Source of the DNA: Vibrio barjaei
GTDB lineage: Bacteria; Pseudomonadota; Gammaproteobacteria; Enterobacterales; Vibrionaceae
Reading direction: 5' to 3'
NCBI RefSeq assembly: GCF_001639065.2
Contig: NZ_LQXO02000012.1
Span: 310,001 to 374,000, forward strand
Length of the DNA: 64,000 nucleotides
Position numbers and translations under genes: made by a program. The notes beneath the pieces are model-generated. The model was given only the letters and a program-made list of their open reading frames with translations. It searched no databases and had not been told where the DNA came from. Shown in pieces: positions 8,588 through 16,801 of the stretch (its first letter is position 1; the number at the start of each line of letters is the position of its first letter).

Positions 8588-9850
8588 ATGGATCCGCACA
8601 TGACAGAATGGCTCAACTTGATGATTCGTTGGGCCCATATGATTGTAGGTATCGCATGGATTGGAGCGTCTTTCTACTTCGTTTGGCTTGAGAACAATCT
8701 CAACCGTACTAACCCTAGAGACGGCCTATCTGGCGATTTATGGGCGATTCACGGCGGTGGTATTTACCATCTTGAGAAATACAAACTGGCACCACCAAAA
8801 ATGCCAGAAAACCTTCACTGGTTTAAGTGGGAAGCTTACTTTACTTGGATTACTGGTGTCCTGCTATTGGGCGTAGTGTATTACCTCAATGCTGAAATCT
8901 ACCTCGTAGCGCCAGGTTCAGGTATTGATTCAAACTCTGCAATTATGATCGGTGTAGCTTCGCTTATATCGGGTTGGGTTATTTACAACTTGTTGTGTAA
9001 CTCGCCCTTGGGCAAGACACCTGTGTTATTAGGTATTGTGTTATTCCTCGGGTTGGTAGGTGCAGCCTACGGATTGTCACAGGTGTTTAGTGGACGTGGA
9101 GCATACATCCATGTAGGGGCAATTATCGGTACCATCATGGTGGGTAATGTGTTCTTCGTGATTATGCCAGCACAGCGTGCATTGGTGAACGCGATTGAAA
9201 ACAATCAAGAACCGGATCCTACGCTGCCAGCAAAGGGTCTGTTGCGTTCACGACATAATAACTACCTAACGTTGCCAGTGTTGTTCATCATGATAAGTAA
9301 CCATTTCCCTAGCACATATGGTTCTGCATACAACTGGGCAATTTTAGCGGCGCTATCGGTATTTAGTATTTTGGTTCGCCACTACTTTAATACGCGTCAT
9401 GGTAGTCAGAGGTTCGCTTGGACTATTCCGGCGGCTGCACTGGGTATGGTAACGCTTGCCTTTGTGACATCTCCTTACGCTAATAAACCAGCTGCTCCTG
9501 TGGCAAAAGCACCTGTGGTTGAAGTTGGTGATCATCATGCAGATGTGCAAGCGGCTACCGACATTACGGCTCAAGCAGATGATGGCACAATAGCCTTTGC
9601 ACAAATTAATGATGTCATTCAAGAGCGCTGTTCGGTATGTCACTCTGCAACACCAACGCATGCTGCATTCCAAACGGCTCCAGCTGGCGTGATTCTGGAT
9701 ACGCCTGAAGAGATCAAAGTGAATGTACCACGCATTGTTGCTCAAACCGTGACCACGAAGGTGATGCCATTGGGTAACTTAACTCAGATGACAGATGAAG
9801 AACGAGTGTTAATTGGAGAATGGGTAGAGCAAGGCGCTCAAATCCAGTAA
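8588..9850 (+). CDS. puuD: membrane-bound urate oxidase PuuD with cytochrome c domain
   Basis: Integral-membrane urate hydroxylase of 420 residues. About eight hydrophobic segments fill residues 10-300, starting with a WAHMIVGIAWIGASF segment typical of the DUF989 domain. The C-terminal domain is periplasmic c-type: CSVCH at 348-352 and a likely axial methionine in VMPLGN. In characterised PuuD the electrons from urate go to the respiratory chain through this haem and no hydrogen peroxide is made. GAGGAG precedes the ATG. It is last in the operon, with a strong hairpin terminator 27 bp after the stop. No soluble uricase gene is present in the window. Confidence 0.95.
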   Translation: MDPHMTEWLNLMIRWAHMIVGIAWIGASFYFVWLENNLNRTNPRDGLSGDLWAIHGGGIYHLEKYKLAPPKMPENLHWFKWEAYFTWITGVLLLGVVYYLNAEIYLVAPGSGIDSNSAIMIGVASLISGWVIYNLLCNSPLGKTPVLLGIVLFLGLVGAAYGLSQVFSGRGAYIHVGAIIGTIMVGNVFFVIMPAQRALVNAIENNQEPDPTLPAKGLLRSRHNNYLTLPVLFIMISNHFPSTYGSAYNWAILAALSVFSILVRHYFNTRHGSQRFAWTIPAAALGMVTLAFVTSPYANKPAAPVAKAPVVEVGDHHADVQAATDITAQADDGTIAFAQINDVIQERCSVCHSATPTHAAFQTAPAGVILDTPEEIKVNVPRIVAQTVTTKVMPLGNLTQMTDEERVLIGEWVEQGAQIQ

Positions 9851-9876
9851 CTAAGACAGCCACTGTTACTATTCAT

Positions 9877-9908
9877 AAACTGACTAGCGCATGCTAGTCA
9901 GTTTTTTT
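9877..9908. terminator. bidirectional terminator after puuD
   Basis: Perfect 12-bp stem AAACTGACTAGC / GCTAGTCAGTTT with a GCAT loop, followed by a T-run on the plus strand and an A-run before it. It serves puuD and, in the other direction, the gene ending at 9915. Confidence 0.85.
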
Positions 9909-9914
9909 GTCTAA

Positions 9915-10235
9915 TTAAAAGCAGAACTCAGACGCAGATGCACAGACGCCATAATCTGTAGCAGGTTGTTGTGTCAGCTCGAGATCTTCTACGTGAAACT
10001 CACCTTCTACGATTTTAACTTTGATATCAGATCGACTGTAAAACTCAAACGTACAGCCAGTAATGACTTCATGGTACATCCCCGAGACATCAAAAACGTC
10101 TTTTTTAACACTTACTCTTTTCAACTTATGAAGCTTATGGCCGTCGTTGAAATATTGAGTACTAAACTGGTTATTCTTCATTGAAGTATGAATATGGAAA
10201 ACCTCTTTAAAAGAATCAACGGTAAATATAATCAT
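9915..10235 (-). CDS. hypothetical protein, 106 aa
   Basis: Open frame of 106 residues converging on puuD and sharing its terminator, which supports it being a real gene. No signal peptide or membrane segment is obvious. The composition is mixed, with several short beta-like stretches (for example IIFTVDSF and VKIVEGEFHVEDLEL) and two cysteines near the end. The Shine-Dalgarno is weak. I do not recognise the family. A plus-strand frame across the same bases (9966-10184) is shorter and less convincing. Confidence 0.5.
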   Translation of the reverse strand: MIIFTVDSFKEVFHIHTSMKNNQFSTQYFNDGHKLHKLKRVSVKKDVFDVSGMYHEVITGCTFEFYSRSDIKVKIVEGEFHVEDLELTQQPATDYGVCASASEFCF

Positions 10236-11187
10236 AGTTTTTATTGTAGTTTTGAACGGAGCGGGAAGGTTATAGGAATCAGTTGGTTACGACAGTCGAG
10301 GTTTTGTCAGGGTTTTGTCAGGAAATACAATGAATTATAGGTTAATTACTCTATTTGCGACATCGGTTTGAATTGGTTTACTAAGAGAATATGAAGCTGG
10401 TTTATTCATTTCAGTTTTCTGCGCTCAAGCTGCAGCGAATGTGGGAAGGGCAAAAGGTGAATTGGTGCTTCTTATCGCTTCCACAAAATATGCATCACCT
10501 TTTGGTAAAAGGAGAGTGTTCAGTCCAAACACTGTCATTGCTGTGAAGGCAGGAATCTACCGGCAGCGCCCACTGAGTCATATGCTCGACTACAGCTAGT
10601 TTTCTCTGGCTTACCTTTACGCCTCTCGACGTTACTTGCCAGCAAGCGGCCAAGTCCAAATACAACCCTTCCTGCGAAGGCACGAATCTACCTACAAGCG
10701 TCTCCTGAATCATATGATCTACCTCTGCTAGCTGTCTGATGAGGTTAACTTGTTTTTGCCCCTTTCGATGTTAATGACCGAAAAGTACTCAAATCCCCAT
10801 GCGGTCATTCCTGCGAAGGTAGGAATCTACTGACAGCTTCCACTAAACTCTATGATCCACTCCACAAACTGTGTGACGTGGCTGGCTTATTTTTGCCCCC
10901 AAGCTTCTTAGAGGAATTATTCATAAACGTCCTGTTTTATTAGTTTTACCTTACCAAAAGTTATCCAAATTTCTATTCGTCATTGTTTCTATTGAATACG
11001 ATCATTAGTTATGCACACTGTTAACTACCTTGTGGGAATCTAAATTCTAAGCACAACCTACAAATATCTGATTAGTAAGAAGAAGTTGATTGTGCTACTG
11101 GGTAAAAGGTGGCAGTCTAGGTGCATGTGAAACGTATTTTAGCTACATGAAAGCGTTGGGCGTAAGTCAGAGTGTCAAATTAACTAT
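10236..11187. other. 952-bp non-coding stretch with degenerate repeats
   Basis: No convincing gene. From 10301 there is a tandem 11-mer (GTTTTGTCAGG twice), then the three-copy repeat described separately, then about 260 bp of AT-rich sequence before the RES-domain gene. A short minus-strand frame at 10495-10713 lies wholly inside the repeat and is not supported. Confidence 0.6.
10533..10920 (+). repeat. three degenerate tandem copies of a ~135-bp unit with a REP-like core
   Basis: The core GAAGG(C/T)A(G/C)GAATCTAC appears at 10545-10560, 10676-10691 and 10815-10830, so the spacing is 131 and 139 bp. Similarity extends past the core into a CT(G/A)A..TC(A)TATG(A/C)TC segment about 25 bp later. 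In the third copy the core starts ATTCCTGCGAAGGTAGGAAT, an imperfect palindrome like many REP-type elements. Confidence 0.7.
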
Positions 11188-12222
11188 ATGGTATGTTCAG
11201 ATTGTTTTAATGATGAAGGATTGCGGCTAAGCGCATTCCAGATGGGAATTGATGATGATTTAGCATGTGATAAGTGTGGATCTGCATCAGGTAGAAAACT
11301 TGATAAATCTCAATTGCTTTCATTAGCTCATCGCTTCTTCGTATGGGGAACTTTACATAAGTGCGAGTATGGTGCAGCTCCACAAGTGCAGTTTAATCAA
11401 CATCAGAAGACTAGTATTAATGTCTCAGAGTGGTTAAAGCATGATGTTAAGTTATTTGAAAGCTACTTGGGAATAGGCTTTTTTCACTATGGGCCTAGAT
11501 TTTGGATGATTGGAGAAGTTGAACCCCTCAAAGAGCTTCAAAGTAATGAAACCAGAAACAATGTGATTGATAGGATTCTCACGGAATATCCCGCTATCGA
11601 AATCAGTGAAGACGTCAGTTTTTATAGAATTAGAAATAATCCACAGCGCCCCCATGAAAGCTATGAATATGACAGCCCGCCAATCCAGTACTCGGGTGTT
11701 GGTAGATTAGATTCTGACGATTTATCGATAATGTATGGTTCACCTGACCTTCAGGTTTGTTTGCACGAATGTAGAGTGTCTGCCGAAGATGAGATCTATG
11801 TGGCGACCTTACAGCCAAAACAAAAGCTAAAGTTATTGAATTTAACTGAGATATTAGAGGAAGACTGTACTGAATTTGAGAGCCTTGATATGGCTGTTCA
11901 CATGTTATTTCTAGCTGGCAAACACTCATATGGTATATCTCGTGATATCAGTAAAGCAGCAGTGGATGCTGGTTACGATGGTATAGTATTTCCGTCTTAC
12001 TTCAGTTTATTACGGACCGGTGGAATGCCATTTGAAACAACATACGGTTTATCACACAGGCGCATTCCTCAGCTACAAGGATATGAAGCTGGTAAAATCA
12101 TTCAAAATATAGCGTTGTTTGGGTATCCAATTAATGAGAACAAGGTCGTCGTAAAGTGCATCAATAAACTAATTCTTCAGCGCGTTGAATATTCATTACA
12201 CTTTGGACCAGTTGAGCAATAG
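11188..12222 (+). CDS. RES-domain protein with HEPN/RES-type N-terminal zinc-finger-like module
   Basis: 344 residues. The N-terminus has a C3-S-D-C6 ... C27-D-K-C30 pattern suggesting a zinc site, followed by a helical region (about 35-135). This matches the N-terminal domain often seen ahead of RES domains. The RES domain is about residues 140-300: FYRIRN at 145-150, GVGRLDS at 170-176, YGSPDLQVCLHECR at 183-196 and LKLLNL soon after, with the arginine, glutamate and later serine that name the family. RES toxins such as MbcT degrade NAD+. No antitoxin-like gene is adjacent. The ATG fits the family N-terminus but lacks a clear ribosome site. The next gene is a DUF4365 protein 157 bp away in the same direction. 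A defence or toxin role is inferred. Confidence 0.75.
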   Translation: MVCSDCFNDEGLRLSAFQMGIDDDLACDKCGSASGRKLDKSQLLSLAHRFFVWGTLHKCEYGAAPQVQFNQHQKTSINVSEWLKHDVKLFESYLGIGFFHYGPRFWMIGEVEPLKELQSNETRNNVIDRILTEYPAIEISEDVSFYRIRNNPQRPHESYEYDSPPIQYSGVGRLDSDDLSIMYGSPDLQVCLHECRVSAEDEIYVATLQPKQKLKLLNLTEILEEDCTEFESLDMAVHMLFLAGKHSYGISRDISKAAVDAGYDGIVFPSYFSLLRTGGMPFETTYGLSHRRIPQLQGYEAGKIIQNIALFGYPINENKVVVKCINKLILQRVEYSLHFGPVEQ

Positions 12223-12379
12223 TAAACGCCTACTAAAGCGTTTCTGACTGCTTCGCAAGCACGTGGCATTTTTAGTTTATAGCCGATATTCAAATAGTAT
12301 TTTTGTTTACGACTGACGATTTATCACATACAAACGAATGGTAGTGCATACCTGTAAGTATACATTCACGGAGTAACCA

Positions 12380-14323
12380 ATGAGCCTTCCACGAAGAACT
12401 AGGACCCATATATTAGAAACTCTCTCAGTCAGGAAGTTTGAATCTCTTTTACCTGAAGAGTGGATCTACAGAATCCCTTCCCATGACTATGGGATTGATG
12501 GAGAAGTGGAGATTATTGATTCGCAAGGCTACACCACTGGGAAGAAGTTCCTAGTGCAAATAAAAGCTACAGACGAAAAAGATATAACTAAGGCTCTGAA
12601 CCTACGAATGAAGAACAAATCCTTGAACTACTTCAATCAGCTCAAAGTGCCTATTCTTATAGTTCGATACTTAGACGACTCGAAATCTATCTATACTAGG
12701 TGGCATTATTCTCTAAACCCTAATGATGATACAAAAGCAGAACAAAGCTTTTGTATGTGCTTTCAAGAAAAGGATAAGTGGACAGAGAAAAGCGCAGAAA
12801 AAATATTGAACGATATTGACGCTTACTATCACCTAAAACAGCAAATACTAAGAAATCCTATTGATGTTGCTATAAGTATTGATAGCAGTTCATCACTATC
12901 AAACTACACCGCACAATTCGCCTCTAAACTCATAGACAGTGCAAAGTACTCGCAAAGCCCTTTTGTATTCTCGCTTATATCTAGTACCGATGAACAGTCA
13001 ACTAGCTTTATTGAGATATTTGATAAAGAAATTTATGTGAACCTTGGTGGGGTAGGTAGTTTTCGATCCAAATTCAATCCGCCTAACTGTCCGAGTGACC
13101 TTGATACATTCCTTGCAGATATTTATGTTGCTCTAGCTTTCATCCTACAAAACCTTAACCATATTAGAGAGGCTGAAGAACTCTATGATAGCTATTTAAA
13201 AAACTCCAATTACAAAGACGAAGAGTTTGCATTTTTCTCATATATAGCGACAAAAGTTCAATCGAAACGTATTCCTGACGCACTCGAGTACATCGTGGAA
13301 ACGGAAAAAAGAATCACTGTCGACAACGAAGAAGGCATTAACTTTACTCAAATTGCTCTGACACTAGTTACCAGCCAAGTGCCTAAAGAACAAGTCGAAT
13401 CTGTCGTCACGGCTTATCTTGATTTGATCGAGAATGCCGATGAGCCTCTTATTCGAGCTACCTATTATTACAACATTGGAAATTGCTTAGCTCGCGAGAA
13501 TAGAAACCGCCAAGCGATTAGATATTACATTAAAGCCGCCAAAGCGAACCCAGACTATAAGCTTCGTACATATTGGAAAAAGGAACTTGCTGGCTTATTT
13601 TTCATGATAGGCAAATATGCTTCGTCTAGTGAGCTATACTCGCAAGCTATTCAAAGCGAAGACACCCCAGAAAACCACGTTTTGTATGCTGACAGTCTCA
13701 TGCTAACTGGTAAATACAAACAGGCATTAGAAGAGCTTGAAGAGTATTATCCTAAGTTAGAAACCAGAAACTCCGAATGGTGCTTAAAGGTCGCTTGTTT
13801 AGAGTACATTATTGATAAATTAGGGATCCAAGAACAGTCAAGACAGGGAGAAGCTGGAAGAGAGTTCCTTGAAAGAGCAAGTGAAGAAGAGATTCAACGT
13901 TACCTTAAAGATAACAATGCCCTATGTCCTGATAGTCAGTATTTCATAGCTACAAAACTCGCTCAAAATGAACAGTTCGAAGAGGCTTGTCTCTGTTTTC
14001 TTCTTTCGGCTTTTGCTGACGAACACTATAAACCGTCTTGGCTAGGTGCTCTGGGGAGCGCATTTAGTGCACAAGATCTGGGCTTATTCATGCATGTTAT
14101 TGAGGTTGCTAGCCGTAAATTTGGAAGCCAAATAGTTAGCGAATTTGTTAGTGCGTTCCCTTCTAGTAACGCAATGTTGAATGAATTAGCTTTAGGGCTA
14201 ATTCAACATTGTGAAGAGTACATAAAAACGTTTGAAGAAAAAAAATTTGAAGTGAGATTTGGTGATAGTAAGTCCACTAAATCAATTTTGGTTGATAACG
14301 AGACTTTTCAGGGTACTAGTTGA
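12380..14323 (+). CDS. DUF4365 (nuclease-like) protein with TPR repeats
   Basis: 647 residues in two parts. The N-terminal ~150 residues are DUF4365-like: HDYGIDGEVEI at 35-45 and KKFLVQIKAT at 55-64 give a D40...E42...Q60-x-K62 pattern that resembles a PD-(D/E)XK nuclease core. The middle and C-terminal parts are helical with TPR-like repeats near 245-275, 360-393, 400-425 and 432-460, for example YYNIGNCLARENRNRQAIRYY. DUF4365-TPR proteins are found in bacterial defence islands, but a function is not established here. GGAGTAACC precedes the ATG. Both this gene and the RES gene are relatively AT-rich compared with the purine genes, suggesting an acquired segment. The last 150 bp contain a long inverted repeat. 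Confidence 0.7.
   Translation: MSLPRRTRTHILETLSVRKFESLLPEEWIYRIPSHDYGIDGEVEIIDSQGYTTGKKFLVQIKATDEKDITKALNLRMKNKSLNYFNQLKVPILIVRYLDDSKSIYTRWHYSLNPNDDTKAEQSFCMCFQEKDKWTEKSAEKILNDIDAYYHLKQQILRNPIDVAISIDSSSSLSNYTAQFASKLIDSAKYSQSPFVFSLISSTDEQSTSFIEIFDKEIYVNLGGVGSFRSKFNPPNCPSDLDTFLADIYVALAFILQNLNHIREAEELYDSYLKNSNYKDEEFAFFSYIATKVQSKRIPDALEYIVETEKRITVDNEEGINFTQIALTLVTSQVPKEQVESVVTAYLDLIENADEPLIRATYYYNIGNCLARENRNRQAIRYYIKAAKANPDYKLRTYWKKELAGLFFMIGKYASSSELYSQAIQSEDTPENHVLYADSLMLTGKYKQALEELEEYYPKLETRNSEWCLKVACLEYIIDKLGIQEQSRQGEAGREFLERASEEEIQRYLKDNNALCPDSQYFIATKLAQNEQFEEACLCFLLSAFADEHYKPSWLGALGSAFSAQDLGLFMHVIEVASRKFGSQIVSEFVSAFPSSNAMLNELALGLIQHCEEYIKTFEEKKFEVRFGDSKSTKSILVDNETFQGTS
14173..14210. repeat. 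long inverted repeat inside the DUF4365 gene
   Basis: AATGTTGAA (14173-14181) matches TTCAACATT (14202-14210). Inside it, ATTAGC (14185-14190) pairs with GCTAAT (14197-14202) around a 6-nt loop. The two stems are separated by a 3-nt bulge. No T-run follows. Confidence 0.5.
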
Positions 14324-14383
14324 TTGAGTCAACAGTCCAAAGCGCGTCTGTCTGCCAAATATTGATGTGGATTTCAATTCACC

Positions 14384-14539
14384 TTATTTAGTTAGCGCTT
14401 GAGCCAAAATCTCGAACAAGACTAAGGTGTCATCTTGAATTTGGCATGCCAAAGCTAATTCGATATATACGAAATCAAGCAAAAGATCTAACTCACTTTT
14501 GTCCATTTCCGTGCCATTCCAGTAATCACTGGGCAGCAT
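14384..14539 (-). CDS. small open frame, 51 aa, possible gene remnant
   Basis: ATG at 14539 to TAA at 14384, encoding a leucine/aspartate-rich acidic peptide with segments SELDLLLDFVYIELALACQI and ILAQALTK. It reads like a genuine helical protein end. The ribosome site (GAAAAGT) is weak, and an in-frame TGA lies four codons upstream of the ATG. A related tail, ILAKR then stop, can be read at 14713-14730 on the same strand, so these may be decayed copies of one gene. The function is unknown. Confidence 0.3.
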   Translation of the reverse strand: MLPSDYWNGTEMDKSELDLLLDFVYIELALACQIQDDTLVLFEILAQALTK

Positions 14540-14571
14540 ACTTTTCGACTTTCAGTGTGCGCGTTAATTAG

Positions 14572-14592
14572 ATTCCGCATTAAGTGCGGAAT
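14572..14592. repeat. REP-like palindrome
   Basis: ATTCCGCA TTAAG TGCGGAAT, an 8-bp perfect stem with a 5-nt loop, followed by GACGAAT. This resembles dispersed palindromes common in marine gammaproteobacteria. Confidence 0.5.
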
Positions 14593-14728
14593 GACGAATA
14601 ATTGTGCATTCGTGTCATTAGTGCCGTAGGTGATTTGTACTACTCTGAGGATTTTTGCCTATTTAGAGCTTTTTGTTTACCCCCACAAAAAGAACAGAGT
14701 GTATATTTGTGAATTAGCGCTTGGCTAA

Positions 14729-14774
14729 AATGGGCATGCTATTGAAATTCATCATATTATTAGCGATGCCCATT
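14729..14774. repeat. inverted repeat
   Basis: AATGGGCAT (14729-14737) pairs with ATGCCCATT (14766-14774). The stem continues as GCTA/TAGC with one extra base on the right side. No T-run follows, so it is not a typical terminator. Confidence 0.5.
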
Positions 14775-14801
14775 CGCCGATTTCAACTTACCGAATAGAG
14801 T

Positions 14802-15140
14802 TTAGCCCATCTGAGTAATAAAGGTTTGCTCATCATCCACAAAAGCCACAAAGCCGCCGTGATAGATAAACACCCGACCACGCCCTTCAACTAGGCAGGC
14901 AAGCTGTGGGTTCAAATCTTCTTCGTTATTCTGGCGTTGAAAGGTGCCGGTATCGGTGATTACGCCGTCGAGTGAAGGCAAGTATCCATAAGTACGCTTG
15001 GCTTGGTCAATCAAGCTCAGTTCGCTGGCGTTAGAGAAGCAAGAGGGGATCGTTCCGGCATCTTCGATAAACATGGTTTTTAGTTCTTCAAAGGCTGTAA
15101 TCACCAGCCAGTCGATGCCGTTAACGTGATGGATAAACAT
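14802..15140 (-). CDS. hypothetical protein, 112 aa
   Basis: Acidic protein of 112 residues, with hydrophobic stretches near the start (IDWLVITAFEEL) and near the C-terminus (GRVFIYHGGFVAFV). No signal peptide or membrane span is evident. Two cysteines occur. A CCGAGATACACT sequence before the ATG gives a modest ribosome site. I do not recognise the family. It precedes the DUF2301-like gene's end by about 70 bp on the same strand. It could be cotranscribed with it, but its function cannot be inferred. Confidence 0.65.
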   Translation of the reverse strand: MFIHHVNGIDWLVITAFEELKTMFIEDAGTIPSCFSNASELSLIDQAKRTYGYLPSLDGVITDTGTFQRQNNEEDLNPQLACLVEGRGRVFIYHGGFVAFVDDEQTFITQMG

Positions 15141-15210
15141 AGTGTATCTCGGTAATTCTGATGCGCAGATATTATCACTAATCAGGGAGGGTGTAGCAGA
15201 GATTTAATAA

Positions 15211-15762
15211 CTAAATCTGATAATTCGCTTTAATGCCAATATCGAAGTGAAGCGGCATTTGCCATTTCTTAAATGATAAGAAACCCATAATTCCGCCGAC
15301 AGCGGTATAGAGTGCAACTAAAACGGGAAGTTTGTTCAGGGCAGTGCAAAGCACTGCGATAACGAGAAGGACTGGAATCAACTTCAGTCCTGGTACTCTG
15401 AAGCAGAATGATTCTTTGAGTGCGATACCGGAAAACACTACAAAGCAAAAGCCAAGTGATACCCAAGTCGGGAAGCCTGTGACCACGAGTAGAAGTGCTA
15501 ACCAGCCACTCCACATTACCACTGTTCTGACCGTTTTGTCGTAGACGTGGATGTTGGCGGCTGATAAAACCGTGGATGTAAGCAGCATCCAGAATATCCA
15601 TTGATCAAATGGAGATGTCACACTTGCGAGCGTGATACCTTCGTAGCTTAATGCGGCTGCCAGCAAACAGCCGATGGAAAATAGTGATATACCCAACCGA
15701 TACAGGCAGACACTGAGCTTATCCAGTACATCTAAGTCTTCTTTAAATTCAGGATTGGCCAT
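15211..15762 (-). CDS. DUF2301-like integral membrane protein
   Basis: 183 residues with about six hydrophobic segments between residues 18 and 165. The segment GIALKESFCFRVPGLKL in the second half is the feature that suggests DUF2301, a family of bacterial inner-membrane proteins of unknown role. The N-terminal 15 residues and C-terminal 15 residues are soluble. Its start is two bases after the stop codon of the ketopantoate-reductase-like gene, so the two are translated from one mRNA. The family assignment is from memory of the motif. Confidence 0.65.
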   Translation of the reverse strand: MANPEFKEDLDVLDKLSVCLYRLGISLFSIGCLLAAALSYEGITLASVTSPFDQWIFWMLLTSTVLSAANIHVYDKTVRTVVMWSGWLALLLVVTGFPTWVSLGFCFVVFSGIALKESFCFRVPGLKLIPVLLVIAVLCTALNKLPVLVALYTAVGGIMGFLSFKKWQMPLHFDIGIKANYQI

Positions 15763-15764
15763 GA

Positions 15765-16700
15765 CTATTTCACGCTTTTTATCTGGTTATTGATAAAACA
15801 GAGCTGTTCATAAAGCGCCTGAGTTTTTGGCATCGCGACTCCTTGAGCTTTTGCTAAATCAATCGCGTTTTTATACATATATTGAATCTCAAGTTCTCGA
15901 TGGTTGCGCCTGTCGAGTAACATGCTAGTGAGGTAAGGCTTCATCTTAGCGGTGTTTGATAGCATGGTATCAATCAAGGAGTCTGAAATGTCAGTGTCTG
16001 TGGTTTTGGCGGCATGTTGAACTTCAATCATGATTTCTTTTGAGAGATTAACCAGCTCCTCGCAGCTCATCATTTCAGCAGTATCAGCGTTGAGTACGGT
16101 TGACAGTCCATTAAAAGGGATATTCCACAATAACTTTTTCCACCTTGCGTCTATGATACGTTGATCGACATCGACTTCTACACCGCTTTGAGTCAGGTGA
16201 TTGGCAAAGTCTTCGAGTGTTTCAATGCCCGCATCGCCATAAGTACCGATAGTGATACGGCCGTAATCAATATGGTCAATATGTCCAGGCGCTAGTTTAT
16301 TTGAGCAAATAAAGCACAATCCGCCTCCGACAAAAGGAAGGTTAAATTGCTCAGCTACCTCTCGCTCCGCACCAATGCCATTTTGAAGCAACATAACAAG
16401 TGTGTTGGGTTTTAATAAAGGGCGAAGCAGTGCTTCGAGAAGGTGGTTTTGGGTGGTTTTTAGAGCGACAAGAACGACATCGGCTTTGGGCATGTCACAC
16501 GTTGCATTATAAGCATTTAAGCTTTCAACTGAAATTGAGTAATCACCATAATGGGAGTCGACTTTTAAGCCGTTTTTGATGACATGTTGATAATCGCTGT
16601 TGAAGAGAAAGTGCACATCATTGCCGCCGTGGTGGAGTCTTGCTCCGTAATAACCACCGATGGCGCCTGTGCCAATAACTGCGAATACCTTTTTGCTCAT
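15765..16700 (-). CDS. 2-dehydropantoate 2-reductase-like oxidoreductase
   Basis: Ketopantoate reductase (ApbA/PanE) family protein of 311 residues. An NADP-binding Rossmann motif VIGTGAIGGYYGARL is at residues 8-22. VALKTTQN appears around 77-84 and MLLQNGIGAE around 103-112. The catalytic-type lysine and the WKKLLWNIPFN segment fall near 187-197. The family includes PanE of pantothenate synthesis and many paralogues acting on other 2-keto acids. There is no pantothenate gene nearby, so I would not call it panE. It is first in a two-gene unit with the DUF2301-like membrane protein. Confidence 0.8.
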   Translation of the reverse strand: MSKKVFAVIGTGAIGGYYGARLHHGGNDVHFLFNSDYQHVIKNGLKVDSHYGDYSISVESLNAYNATCDMPKADVVLVALKTTQNHLLEALLRPLLKPNTLVMLLQNGIGAEREVAEQFNLPFVGGGLCFICSNKLAPGHIDHIDYGRITIGTYGDAGIETLEDFANHLTQSGVEVDVDQRIIDARWKKLLWNIPFNGLSTVLNADTAEMMSCEELVNLSKEIMIEVQHAAKTTDTDISDSLIDTMLSNTAKMKPYLTSMLLDRRNHRELEIQYMYKNAIDLAKAQGVAMPKTQALYEQLCFINNQIKSVK

Positions 16701-16801
16701 GTCATATCCCTAAATCAATGTTGTTATCGTACTAATGTACATGAATTTTATTATGAATGAAGTGCTACGCTTGTAAGAGTGTGTTTTGACGGGAGACTGA
16801 T

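Larger units (their letters stand above)
14324..14801. other. 478-bp gap with a small frame and inverted repeats
   Basis: Between the DUF4365 gene and the next minus-strand gene. It contains a 51-codon minus-strand frame (14384-14539), a REP-like palindrome (14572-14592) and a longer inverted repeat (14729-14774). Nothing else is recognised. Confidence 0.5.

Noticed and set aside
10495..10713. 72-residue minus-strand frame
   Set aside because: Entirely inside the degenerate tandem repeat, with no ribosome site.
12290..12380. Right half of an integron attC site before the DUF4365 gene
   Set aside because: No GTTRRRY-type core or matching L-box was found there, so the cassette idea stays weak.
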